In this document: one piece after another, positions 34,820 to 45,693 of the stretch
How the letters are laid out: each line of letters starts with the position of its first letter
How positions within the stretch are numbered: the first letter of the stretch is position 1
Source of the DNA: Hofstenia miamia
Taxonomy: Eukaryota > Xenacoelomorpha > Acoela
Direction: 5' to 3'
Assembly (NCBI GenBank): GCA_004352715.1
Contig: SCFE01000118.1
Location: 1,023,220-1,087,219, forward strand
DNA: 64,000 bases
Translations under genes and position numbers: made by a program
The notes under the pieces: model-generated
What the model was told of the DNA's origin: nothing
The model's database searches: none
Seen by the model: only the letters and a program-made list of their open reading frames with translations

Positions 34820-36558
34820 CAGTTAAGCATAGTGCATAATCTACGCCGCACTTTCACTAGTTATTTGCTGACGTCACATGGCACTGTTTAAATTTCTTGT
34901 AATGTGTACTTGAAAAAGAACTTGCGCATCTAATATAAGACCTTACTATAAAGAAATTTTTATAGGGCAACATTGGAACAGTATTTTACATCTATTAAAC
35001 TAGACTAATGGAACCTTCTCTTTGCAGACTTTGTAATGAGACATCTTTTGTTTCAGGGCAACTTGCGTATTAATGACAAACCTGAATATGATTTTAGTTG
35101 CATGAGGGATATTATTATATCAAACAATTTCAAAGATGTCATTAACTACATTTTAAAGTCAATTGCAGTACCGAACGATTTTTTAATCATATACTAGCTT
35201 TTTTTGTAAATATTAGTTGCTTCTTTTTAACATTTTTGTGAATCACGTGTCCGAATTTTATACGCCTCATTTTAATGTATTTGTGTGTTTCCGTTGTTCT
35301 AGTAGCCTAGTTCCGACTGTTTCCTGTTTCTTTCACCTTACTTCTAGTTGCTCATGCTTTTTCCTGTAAGTATTGTTTGTTTCTGGTGTAAAGAGTAACC
35401 TTATAAGTTAAGTGTTGTCCGCGTTGTAAGTATGTGATTAGTTTTCAGGTAGAGGTAGTGCTGTTTTTTAGAACTATTATGAAATGAACTGCTTACTAAA
35501 AGGGTGCAAATAGTGTAAATCGCAAATAGCGAGAAATAAAGGAACTGTTCATAGTCTGAGTAGACTCTTTTGTGAAGATAAAAAGGTGAAGAAGCCTATG
35601 TTTTGAAATTTAGATTTTCAAATCAAGAAAATTGCGTTCTGACTAATTGCGCAATATACGTATTTTATGCTATTTTTCTAATATACATAATTGCTTTATT
35701 ACAGAATCTGCTTACACTTTGTTCCATTTATTATATATTTAATGAAATATAACTGTATAATATTTACAAAAGTCTAATTGAACATAGATGTTGAAGTAAA
35801 GATGTGTATTGAAAATACTTCTATAAAGCAATTATACGAAATATATTGTTTAATCCCAAGTGATTGGTGTATTAAGACTGCAATCAATATCCAAACGTTC
35901 ATTGCCAATTTTATTATAATTTGTTGCAGTGGGTATTATTATATAATGAAATCCACAAAGGTATATCTTCCACTTAGCTTACTGTTAATAATAAAAGCTG
36001 GAAAGAATTACGTAACGTATATTTCCTCTCCTTGAAGACAAAGTTATTAATCCAAAAGTTATTAATAATGGAAAAAGCAACACTTCCGTCATTCCTTAGA
36101 AGGTAATTTTGCGAAAATTAATAATTCAAAATGACTTAAGTGTAAAGGAAATGATGTTATTACGTCCATTTCGGACTTAAAAAAATATTTTAGGTGAGAT
36201 TTTTTAAATATGCATTAAATTATATTCGACAAAACTTTGAATTTTCTGAACTGTCATGAGAAGGAGGTGTTTCAAAGTTCAAGTGTTGCACGATTTTCTG
36301 ATGGGTGATCAGGTTGAGTGATTACTACTCCAGAAACTGTCAAATTATTACAAAAATAGACCATAAAGATTCATTTTTACGCCTTTGCTTTTACTTTAAA
36401 TTTTCTAGAAATTATTATATTTTAAGTGAATAACTCGACATTCGAAATCTGAAAATCGGGACAGTTCCCCATGCATACACCATCGCTACAGTTAAAAGTC
36501 TGCAATTGATATTCTTATTGTTTACTTATAGTAATATAAAAGCAACACTAAATATATA

Positions 36559-36599
<41 letters not shown>

Positions 36600-38048
36600 T
36601 TCTAGCGTTTACAACAGTGGATATATTTAAACTGGAAATAGAGGTTTGTGTCCTTCTTCAAGATTTGTTAGCGCTCCTGAATCAAGACTCTGTTTTGCAA
36701 AAAAAACAAAAATTGAAGTTCGTTGTTGCTTTATTGCTTCAACATTAGGAATGAGGAAAATTAGAGTTTTTCATAAAACTCGAATGCTAATTTAACTTTC
36801 AAACACAGGGATATTTCTTAGAACAAATGGTCGCCATAAGAAGGAATCACACTTACGAATAGGTGTTTAAATATCAGAAAAAATTTTAAATCTCTTTAGA
36901 AGCTTGGACAAAATCGATTATATATTTATGGCCTTTACTAAGAAAATTAAGGTTAAACTGTTAATTGATGTTGTTTGCGCCACATTTTCCAAGTAAATGT
37001 TCCCTCAAGCATTACCTTTTTGGGATTCGTGTTGAAAATCTTTTCATATTTTTAAAATTGATTTGTGTTCTTATTAGATTTTGCTTTTCAAGGCTTAATC
37101 TAAAATTAATTTTTAATACAAATGTATTTATATATACTTTTATCATAACTTTTGACTGTGCAATCAACCAGAAAATTCTCAGTGAAAAACTTAGAAAATA
37201 TATTATTGTAAATTACATTATACAAAACTGAAATGTCACAAACGCTGCTGTTATGATATCACATAGGGTACTGTCATTTCCCAAGTTAACCGTTGACTTT
37301 AAGGTTTCCTTGGATTTGGATCTAGATATAGATCGATCAAGTCCATGGATATCTTCTGAATATAGATTAGAAACAATTATTTCATGGATATCCATTAAAA
37401 ATTGGAAATCAAAAAATAAAGATAAACAGAGAAATGCATTCAATTTTTAAGTATAATAGTTTAAAATGAACTATCAAAATGCAAATCTGACAATATTATA
37501 CGTGTGCCAACAACATTACACGATGAGTGCTAATTACATGTTTGGCATCATAGTTTATCAAAATATTAAGCATTGCTTAAAAACATCTGAAGCAGGAAGA
37601 GAGATGTGTAATTTTCTGTCTTTTTTCTATAAAGTCTTCAAAAGAACTCAATATATGAGGAGTGTTTTAAATTTTTTTCAGGGGATATTCCTAATTGATA
37701 TGGATCCCCCATGGGTTATTTGGATATGAACCGGAAAATATTGGATCCATTCAACACTGTTGACTCAGATACGTGTTGGAGAAATCCTATGTTTGGAGTT
37801 TCCCAAAAGGGAAACTAAAAAGTCTTTGTCTGATTCAGAACAAAGCATCTATTCCCATCATAATCCTGACATGATTTTTTTTGCAAATGCAAACACCTAT
37901 TTTTACATTAACTTCCCTTAATAATATAATTAAGCAATAAACTTTTCAGGTAGAAGTCATACCAAGAAGATGAGGAGAATCATAGCATAGCATTCTCCAA
38001 GAATATTGGCTAATGAAAAGTTTTAAATAGAAAACTTCTCAAGAACTA

Positions 38049-38054
<6 letters not shown>
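34820..38054. other. Gene-poor stretch with one (TA)n run
   Basis: No gene recognised. A (TA)n microsatellite lies at 36562-36597. Short open frames around 35778-36035 and 36965-37231 have no domain and are probably chance. Confidence 0.5.

Positions 38055-38097
<43 letters not shown>
38055..38097. repeat. (TA)n microsatellite, left flank of a mariner
   Basis: The TA run ends exactly at the GGGG start of the transposon. Confidence 0.95.
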
Positions 38098-38099
<2 letters not shown>

Positions 38100-39311
38100 G
38101 GTTCACAAAAAAAGTGCGTTTCAAAAATGTACAAATAAAGCTTATAAACTATAAATATGAGTACGTGTGTATAGAACGAAAAGGTATAGGAAGACAGAGT
38201 CTCACAAATAATCTCCTTCACGTCAATCATCCCATGAAGTTTCTGTCGAAAACGCAGAGATTCGTTGTTAAGCATGTGCTTCGTTTGATTGTTCAAGAAC
38301 TCCTGGAAGAAAATACGAACTTCTGCCTCCATTTGGAAACATTGGTGACTTTGCCTTGTCTCATTGTTCTGGAAGACAAAGCGATCAAGGAGATCCATAT
38401 CCAGAGAAAAAGGTGGCTGAAGAATTCGCTGAATCCCGGCAGATGCCAAGAATTCTTCAAAATCATTTTTGCCATGTGAGGCAGGGCGTTGTCGTGCATG
38501 ATTGTCAATTCACTGCCACTGTGATTTTCTTGAAGGTTCTCAAGAAATTCGACATATCAATGTGCATTGACAGCTAATCCTTGTTTCAAAATCTCGAAGT
38601 ATTGATCTCCACGGAAATAGTGAGGCAACAATGATATGGAATTTTTTGTCTGTAATAATTCTTCGAAACTGATGAGGATGATTGTCTCCAGATTCCGCCC
38701 AAGCTCGGTTGTTTTCCTTGCAGGCAATGGGTCTGAATGTAGCAATTTTTCATAAATGACCATAATGGTATCTTGGATTCACTGGAAGATAATTTGCGCT
38801 CCATCAACTCTTCGAATTTTAATATTGTTGGTGAGGACATGATGCACCCAGCGAGCAAACACACCTTCTTCCCAAGTCTTTGGTCAAAATTGTGTAGCCC
38901 GAAGCTCGCTCAAATCCTATCCGGTCACAGATTGCATTCAACAAAAGGCGTACTAAATCTTTCTTCAAAACTCTTTCCACATTGTCACTTGTTCTCACTT
39001 CAAAAGGTCTTTCTGAACATGGCACCCACGCGCATTGATATTGTTCACCACATCTGAACTCTTTCACAAAAACTGGATTCGTCAAAGATTGATAACATTT
39101 TCTTCACCTCATGCAGTAGATAACAATCTGTGAATTTCAGTAGCATTGACATCATCAATCGTATTGATGAAGAAATTCACTTGTTCAGTCCAGGGATATA
39201 TTCTTTTAAGACAATCGTCTCAATGCTTAATCTCTTGATGAAGCACTCATCGTTAAATATACTACGTTTTAAAAGACACAAACATTTGAAAAAACGCACT
39301 TTTTTTGAACC

Positions 39312-39314
<3 letters not shown>
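38098..39314 (-). mobile_element. mariner-family transposon between two (TA)n tracts
   Basis: The terminal repeats are GGGGTTCACAAAAAAAGTGC at the left and GCACTTTTTTTGAACCCCC at the right; the match continues through GTTTCAAAAATGT and ACATTTGAAAAAAC. The length is 1217 bp, normal for mariner. Both ends abut TA runs, so the exact TA duplication cannot be told from the repeat. The transposase on the minus strand is broken (next entry). Confidence 0.88.
38150..39250 (-). pseudogene. mariner-like transposase pseudogene
   Basis: Family-like text is spread over several minus-strand frames. From the N-terminal side these are RPFEVRTSDNVERVLKKDL and NAICDRIGFERASGYTILTK (38819-39085), CLLAGCIMSSPTILKFEELM (38586-38864), then MHDNALPHMAK with the second catalytic Asp (about 38480-38508). 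FSLDMDLLDRFVFQNNE (in 38039-38449) stands where 'YSPDLxxxDxxLF' with the third Asp is expected. Frame changes and stops rule out activity. The superfamily call rests on the HDN motif, TIRs and size; the subfamily is uncertain. Confidence 0.7.

Positions 39315-39343
<29 letters not shown>
39315..39343. repeat. (TA)n microsatellite, right flank of a mariner
   Basis: Begins at the CCCCC end of the transposon. Confidence 0.95.
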
Positions 39344-39348
<5 letters not shown>

Positions 39349-41466
39349 AGGCGTAATTTAGATTGGAGTCTTGCTACTTTCTCATTTGAATTTTGGAAAT
39401 TTATTAATTTATTTATTATGCGTAGGAGAAGTTTTCTATGACACAATGGAAGTACAGATAAAAGAGTTTTCAATCGGACACCTTTTCAAAAGAAGGGAAA
39501 TGTAATGAAAACAGCAGTCTTATGAACTCAAAAATATTTGATATTTGCTAAAAATATGTAATTTTATACAAGAAATAAGGTTGAACATTTCGATAGATAA
39601 GAACAAGGAAGAAATCGACGATCTCTTCCTCCAACAAACACAAGTCCACAATCACGATGGGAACCTGATATTCTTCCGCAGAATGCAGTTTGTAAGCGGT
39701 TGAATCTGTTAATCGGCTGAAATGCATCTATAGTGAAAATTGTCTTTCAATCTGATATAGTACATTAAAGAAACATAATTATATTTTTATGCGAAAACAT
39801 TGATGTCATATACCATATCTGAAAATAGTTCAATAAATTTATAATATAACTTTTGACCCAATCCCACTTGCAGCTAGACTTCTCAGTCCTCTCCAAATAT
39901 TCTGACCACCTGACTGTTAATTTTTTATTTTTCAAAATAGCACGTAACAATATGTTTAATAGCACTAAAAATATTGCATAAAACGAAATAGTTTTTAAAA
40001 ATATATATGGGAACTACCAACTTCTTGTTCATCAGGGCATCATTTCCAAATTGATAAAAATGTTCTCAATTCAGTTCTATTCAAATCACTGACCACATTT
40101 TCATTTTAATTTACATAATCTAATCTTACAAAATGTTGTTAATGGAATTGAAGTATACATCGATCTGTTGAAATAAACATTCTTTTGATGTAAAAGCAGC
40201 ACTGTTTGTTTGTTTTACTTACTAAGATTAGAAATGGAAATTTGGTGCACAATGTTATATTGTAACGTTATTTAGTGGATTTATACACAATGCAGTGCGC
40301 TGCCAATTAACATTTTCTCGTATTTCTTAAAATAAATGATCAAGAATAATTAATCTATATAAGAATACAATTGGCTTGTACATACCGTTATATTTTGAAT
40401 AGTGGAGCAACTATTAACCAAATTCACTGAAATATAATATTTAACTTGGAAGCAATTTTGAAGTATTAACAGGTATAATTGCACGGGACCAAGATTTTTT
40501 TGTCGAAGTCCCACTTAATTCCACTATATTTTGTTCCAGTCACGTTCTATCATAGTATGATGAAAGTTTCTGGTCCCATAGTCTCATTGGTCCCATAGTA
40601 TAGTTTCTATTTTGACCAAAAGTAGAACAAATTATTATAGTCTAAAAACCCGTGCTATTTAAATTAGAATCACTTTGAAATGCTAGTAATGTACGTAGAA
40701 AAATAATGGGAAGTAAGCGTTTAGGTATTTATCTTTAAGGTTGCCCTTTGATAAAAAAGTTTTTCAAAAGCTTAATTATTTTAAAAAAATATTGTAAACG
40801 AGGATTTAAAAATATGTGTAATGTAGTTCAGCAAATGTAAATAGGTTCAAATTCTAGTCGTACATAGTTCGAATAAGAAAATTGACATTCTCGATTTATC
40901 AGAGACTAACATATAAGAGACAAGAGTTGGTTAGTTTTGATTTTGTAAAAGAAATTTCTTGATGAGATCATAGTTTTTGAACAGAGACAAAAATGCTTGA
41001 CCTTGTCAATGTAATTTGCTAATAATAAATTATATTCTAATTTATGTTTTGCAATTTTAAGTATAAAGGGAACATTTCTTTGCCTTGAAATTCTTCCTCT
41101 TTTTAAAAAAGCATTCATTCTTATGAAAAGCATTTTTTAAACAAAAGAAATCGGAGTATTTGTTAAAGCATCAATTGATTTTCACTGTCCGCCGAAAGTC
41201 AATTGCCTTTTCTACACATTTTCATCATGGCAAAATAGTATAATGGCATACATTTTCATGAATCATAAAATTATTAAAGATCCTTTGGAATAGAGTATTC
41301 GGGAAGCAAAGCCAGTTAGAGCAATTATTTATTGTTTGCATGTACACTGTTTTTCAGCCAGAGATGCTTTGATATCTTTTGAGGTAGGGGGGGGGTCAAT
41401 AATATATGACTATAGAAATTATTCCATATCTTCACAAATCATTGAAATGTTATACTATAGGATTGA
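39344..41466. other. No gene seen
   Basis: AT-rich. TGGTCCCATAGT occurs twice near 40573-40600; otherwise nothing notable. Confidence 0.5.
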
Positions 41467-41708
41467 CAGAGGGCGTAAGCAGGATTTTCTAACAAGGGGG
41501 CATCTCAGTCATGACCAAGAAAGTAACAAAAGCAGAGCAGATCACGCAAAAATTTTTGAAAATATTGAAAAAAGGATGTTAAATGCATTTCACTACGTCG
41601 GTTCTTAATTTTTTTACCCAAAATTTTATGATTTAGTCAAATAGAAATCAATTTTAAAACCTGACAGAGGGATATTCCACCATGCCCTTCCCTTGCATAT
41701 GCCACTGT
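41467..41708. mobile_element. Small hAT-like element, 242 bp
   Basis: Starts CAGAGGGCGTAAGCAGG and ends CCCTTGCATATGCCACTG, whose complement starts CAGTGGCATATGCAAGGG. The CAGnGGCG..GCAGG style is typical of hAT ends. The left 200 bases resemble 56374-56552. No clean 8-bp target duplication was seen. Confidence 0.55.
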
Positions 41709-43989
41709 AACTGTTAGTAGATGATGACAAGATTGTGATGTTAATGCTCAGTAGGACTGCACTGGTAAAGTATTGCTCATATTCGCATCCATCCATAAGA
41801 GTCTCATGTTTACCCCCAATAGGCTTTAACTGTAAAAGCTTTGGCGAACTTGTACTTTCAATTTACAGTAACTAATGCATTAATTACTCTATTTATAACA
41901 CACACAAAGTATACAAAATTCAAAATCTGTTGTATTTCCCACACATGACCTATGTTTTTTACTTTGTCACATAATAACCATCATTTGGTTGTGATGATAT
42001 TTGTATCAGATTTACAGCTTAACTAATAGAATAGAGATCCTCTCAATAGAGCTCCATGGGAGGATTTTAGTAGAGAAGTCCGCTCACCACCAGCAAATAT
42101 TTTCTAAAGTATATATTTGCGAATTTTTGAAACATGAAAGAAATGTTCGTGATAATTTTACCTAAATTTACAAAATGTTAACAAATTTGTATCATTTCCT
42201 TAAGAATTGCTAAAAACAAGATTGAGATTCACTTTTTGCTCACCATCATCTGTTTTAAACGTGAATCAATACATAAATGCAATAAGCCTTGCAAATCTCG
42301 TTTGAAATTTATAGAAGTAAACTAAACATTTTTAAAGTGACTGAAAATGGACAGGTGTGTTAGCCTCCCCGTTTTAGTATATGATTTTATAGGTGGAGCC
42401 TAAGAAATAATTAGATTACAAACGGCTAGTGTATTACTCTTGGATGAATTTTGTATTGTGTCTTACTTGCAAACTCAAAATAATGAAGAAAATATGTTTG
42501 CAAAGGAAAGTCAAGAAATGTGTTTAAACATTACAAGAATGTTGTCAGTACAATTATAATTAGTATGTATATACCTGCTATGTTTAGTCTTTTTACAGAC
42601 AAGTATCAATCAATAGGTATTGTAAACAAGTTGCTTGAAATTATGATGCATTGAGTGCAGCGAATGCGGAAGCAAAACTATTTACTAATATTGTCAATAA
42701 ATCTGCTGACGAATAGGAACAAATATACAGATAGCTTAAAACGCCTTTCAATAAAATTAAAATGTTTCTAGAATAGTCTATTTTCAACTATATATTGAAA
42801 CATTGACTCTATCAAAGAATAGCCAAGTTAATCTTTACTACGGTGATACAACTAATGCCGAAGACCTATAGTTTATTGCACTTTTGTAATTGAATCATCT
42901 AAAACAGACTTATAAGTCCCACCCATCCATATTCCTATTTATTATTAGACGTACAAAACTTAAAATACTTGTCTTCACTGAAATCTATTCTTGATTAGGT
43001 TCTCTAGTAATGCTTAGTGCTATATGATTCTGCTAAAAATTTTTTAATGATGGCCATTATAATGCCATACTTATGATAAATTTCCAATTTCTCATATAAA
43101 TGCTAATCTATGAAATATACATCTAGACAAAGGGAATTTGATTTATCTATTGTTATTCGCTTGGCCTACATAATTCCGATAATCATATTCTGGTTACTCT
43201 TAGCGTCGTAATTTATAAAAATTCCAATTTATTATAAATGCGTTCGGCATCATGATCCTGTCAAATCGATCTTCTACAAAAATTCAATCAAAAAACAACA
43301 GTACTTCATCACTGCTTCCGTGGAGTGACAAGTTCACTAAAGCATTTGACAATTGAAATATGAACAACAATTTCATTCTCAGCATTTTTAGCGAGTCTTA
43401 GAACTAGATTTTTTCTACTGCTTATATACATTACATATATTACATTATTGTAAAATTTCGTAATTTAATGTATTTATTCATTACAATTGAGCTCATTAAT
43501 TTGAACTCCGAACAGCCTAGTGTCCTTTAAAAATGGCAAACCGTTTTCTCTTTATTACAAAAGTTATCTCTAAGCCCATTAGGAAATTCAAATTTGGAAA
43601 TCCTGAAATATGGGTACATTTATCGGTGATCGTGCTTGGCTGTAATGTTAAAATGTGTACGAAATTGTATTGCTCTGTACAACGTACTTGAAAAGATTAA
43701 CTATTTTTCTTATTAACTTTCGATATTAATAGTTTTGCTATATATAGATAGACATCACACACCCATCGGGGATTGCCTTGCGCAAAGTGAGATGACTCAT
43801 CGACGAAGGCGGCTTAAGAACGAAAATGGAAAGGGATATCTTTATTAGTTTTCGAGTTATAAATATTTAACGTTTTTTTCTAGAATCATGAAAACTTTTC
43901 AAAAAGTCCAAGGCTGCTTAAGTCTAAGAACTTTGAGTATTCTAATACACAATCTAATTTGGTTTGACATAAAAAGACATTATTATGTG
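41709..43989. other. No gene seen; 3' flank of the channel gene
   Basis: AT-rich sequence with no frames of note. Confidence 0.5.
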
Positions 43990-43995
43990 TTTATT
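43990..43995 (-). promoter_or_regulatory. Polyadenylation signal AATAAA for the channel gene
   Basis: AATAAA on the minus strand, about 88 bases past the stop codon. A plausible 3' end signal, not proven. Confidence 0.45.
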
Positions 43996-44082
43996 TCATG
44001 AATTTATATACCTTAAATGCGTATTTACTGGACATAGAATGAAACTGTCTTCTAAACAATAAAAACAGCGGCACAAATTTTG

Positions 44083-45693
44083 TCATTTAATATCAGCTAA
44101 CCAATAATATGACCAATAAACAATTTTCAGTGAGAAAAATGCAATTGGAAAGAAGCAGCGAGAGTAGTGATCTATCGTGGCAACACGTGGCTGGCTGTTG
44201 GTCAGCTGCATCATTCTGCTGGCATGACTGTGATTCCCTCGTGGACACTTAGCTTTGGATTTTGTATTAGTATTCCAAGAATCATAGCCGCATTTCTCGG
44301 ATTCATGTTCAATAGAGATCTTCTGGCAGTCATTGCTAGCGGTAGGTTTTCTTATTAGAACAATATCACTATGGAGCAGTTCTTGAACCTCGTATTTGGG
44401 AGAGTACCTGGGTTTTTCCGGCAATGGCTTCTCGATATCTTCATGTTGATCAAGATAACAGACGAGTGCAAATTCAATTAATGAAGCAAAAACGAATAGG
44501 AAACATCCAGCAAGATAAACATCTATTGCTTTCATGTATGAAATCTTTGGCATATTAGCATTGGTGCTTGATATCAAGGTTAGCAAAGTAAGGACAGTTG
44601 TTATCCCCAGGGCAGCCCTTGCAGGCAGTGCAGTTCGAGAAACCCAGAAACTTACCCAGGAGACAGTAACAATCAGAGTAGAAGGGATGTACATTTGAAT
44701 GATAAAATACAAAGTATTGCGACCAAATTCGAAGTTTGCCACCAAAGTTGACCAATTTCCAGTGCTTAAAGTTCTTGTATACGCATAATACGTTTTGTTT
44801 AGAAGTTTAAAATTTGCCAAAGTAATGTCTGGTGATANNNNNNNNNNNNNNNNNNNNNTCAAGGTTAGCAAAGTAAGGACAGTTGTTATCCCCAGGGCAG
44901 CCCTTGCAGGCAGTGCAGTTCGAGAAACCCAGAAACTTACCCAGGAGACAGTAACAATCAGAGTAGAAGGGATGTACATTTGAATGATAAAATACAAAGT
45001 ATTGCGACCAAATTCGAAGTTTGCCACCAAAGTTGACCAATTTCCAGTGCTTAAAGTTCTTGTATACGCATAATACGTTTTGTTTAGAAGTTTAAAATTT
45101 GCCAAAGTAATGTCTGGTGATATTTCAATTGGTTCATCGTCTTCATTTTTAGCTTCTGACCATCGGTACTGAATATCATCAGCAGTATAGCCCCAACTAG
45201 CAACACGTAAAGCACACTTTTGATTATCCATAGGGAAATATATAAGATACATTGGACATCTGGAAGTAATGGTAACTCGCATGCTCATTAATATATCCCC
45301 AGAGGGATTAAGATGAAAAAATACATTTTGCTTAGTAACATCATGCACATAGGAGTCCGTCTCTGTTTGAAAAAACGAATCAGGAATCCATAGAGATTGT
45401 TGAACATCCTGTGAAAGAACTAAGGTGTCAGCACTGCTGTTGTATGCAAGTCTATTATCTCTCCAGTACTGTCTGAAGTACAAACTAAGTTTGAAAGTCA
45501 TGTCAACTTCTGAAACAGGCCCAATACTTACAACATACATTGTACTGTTAACGAAAAGAGGCTCACCACCGCTATTTGGTCTTAGCCTTTCCTCGTATCC
45601 ATCCAAAATACTATCCAAAATTTCCTGATCGGATATTTTCGAAGCACAAAAGCAGAATGTAATGCAGAAAACAACTAAGTTATATATCAGCAT
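44083..45693 (-). CDS. Cys-loop ligand-gated anion channel subunit, intronless
   Basis: Pentameric membrane receptor subunit. It starts at ATG 45693 with a signal peptide (MLIYNLVVFCITFCFC). The extracellular domain has four possible N-glycosylation sites (N49, N85, N204, N218) and the Cys-loop C146 to C160 with 13 residues between, including FPMD. TM1 follows IQMYIPSTLIV. The TM1-TM2 linker reads LPARAALGITTVLTLLTL; PAR before TM2 marks anion selectivity. TM3 is in YMKAIDVYLAGCFLFVFASL, then a loop of about 75 residues, then TM4 (CFFPIAFFSLKIVYWSYYW), ending ADIK. Loop C lacks the second disulfide of glycine receptors and is nearer GABA-type, but the ligand cannot be told. The frame as given has 536 codons because 264 bases are repeated around a 21-N gap. 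Without the repeat it would be about 441 codons, normal for the family. No intron is visible. Confidence 0.93.
   Translation of the reverse strand: MLIYNLVVFCITFCFCASKISDQEILDSILDGYEERLRPNSGGEPLFVNSTMYVVSIGPVSEVDMTFKLSLYFRQYWRDNRLAYNSSADTLVLSQDVQQSLWIPDSFFQTETDSYVHDVTKQNVFFHLNPSGDILMSMRVTITSRCPMYLIYFPMDNQKCALRVASWGYTADDIQYRWSEAKNEDDEPIEISPDITLANFKLLNKTYYAYTRTLSTGNWSTLVANFEFGRNTLYFIIQMYIPSTLIVTVSWVSFWVSRTALPARAALGITTVLTLLTLXXXXXXXXSPDITLANFKLLNKTYYAYTRTLSTGNWSTLVANFEFGRNTLYFIIQMYIPSTLIVTVSWVSFWVSRTALPARAALGITTVLTLLTLISSTNANMPKISYMKAIDVYLAGCFLFVFASLIEFALVCYLDQHEDIEKPLPEKPRYSPKYEVQELLHSDIVLIRKPTASNDCQKISIEHESEKCGYDSWNTNTKSKAKCPRGNHSHASRMMQLTNSQPRVATIDHYSRCFFPIAFFSLKIVYWSYYWLADIK
44574..45122. 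repeat. Exact 264-bp duplication around a 21-N gap
   Basis: 44574-44837 and 44859-45122 are the same 264 bases, with the N run at 44838-44858 between. The copies cover the coding sequence from ISPDITLAN to TVLTLLTL. With the N run the surplus is 285 bases, a multiple of three, so the frame stays open. This is what scaffolding leaves when overlapping contig ends are not merged. Confidence 0.97.

Noticed and set aside
44083-45693. Receptor with two TM1-TM2 blocks as a novel architecture
   Set aside because: The blocks are identical at DNA level and separated by N; assembly error is the simpler reading.
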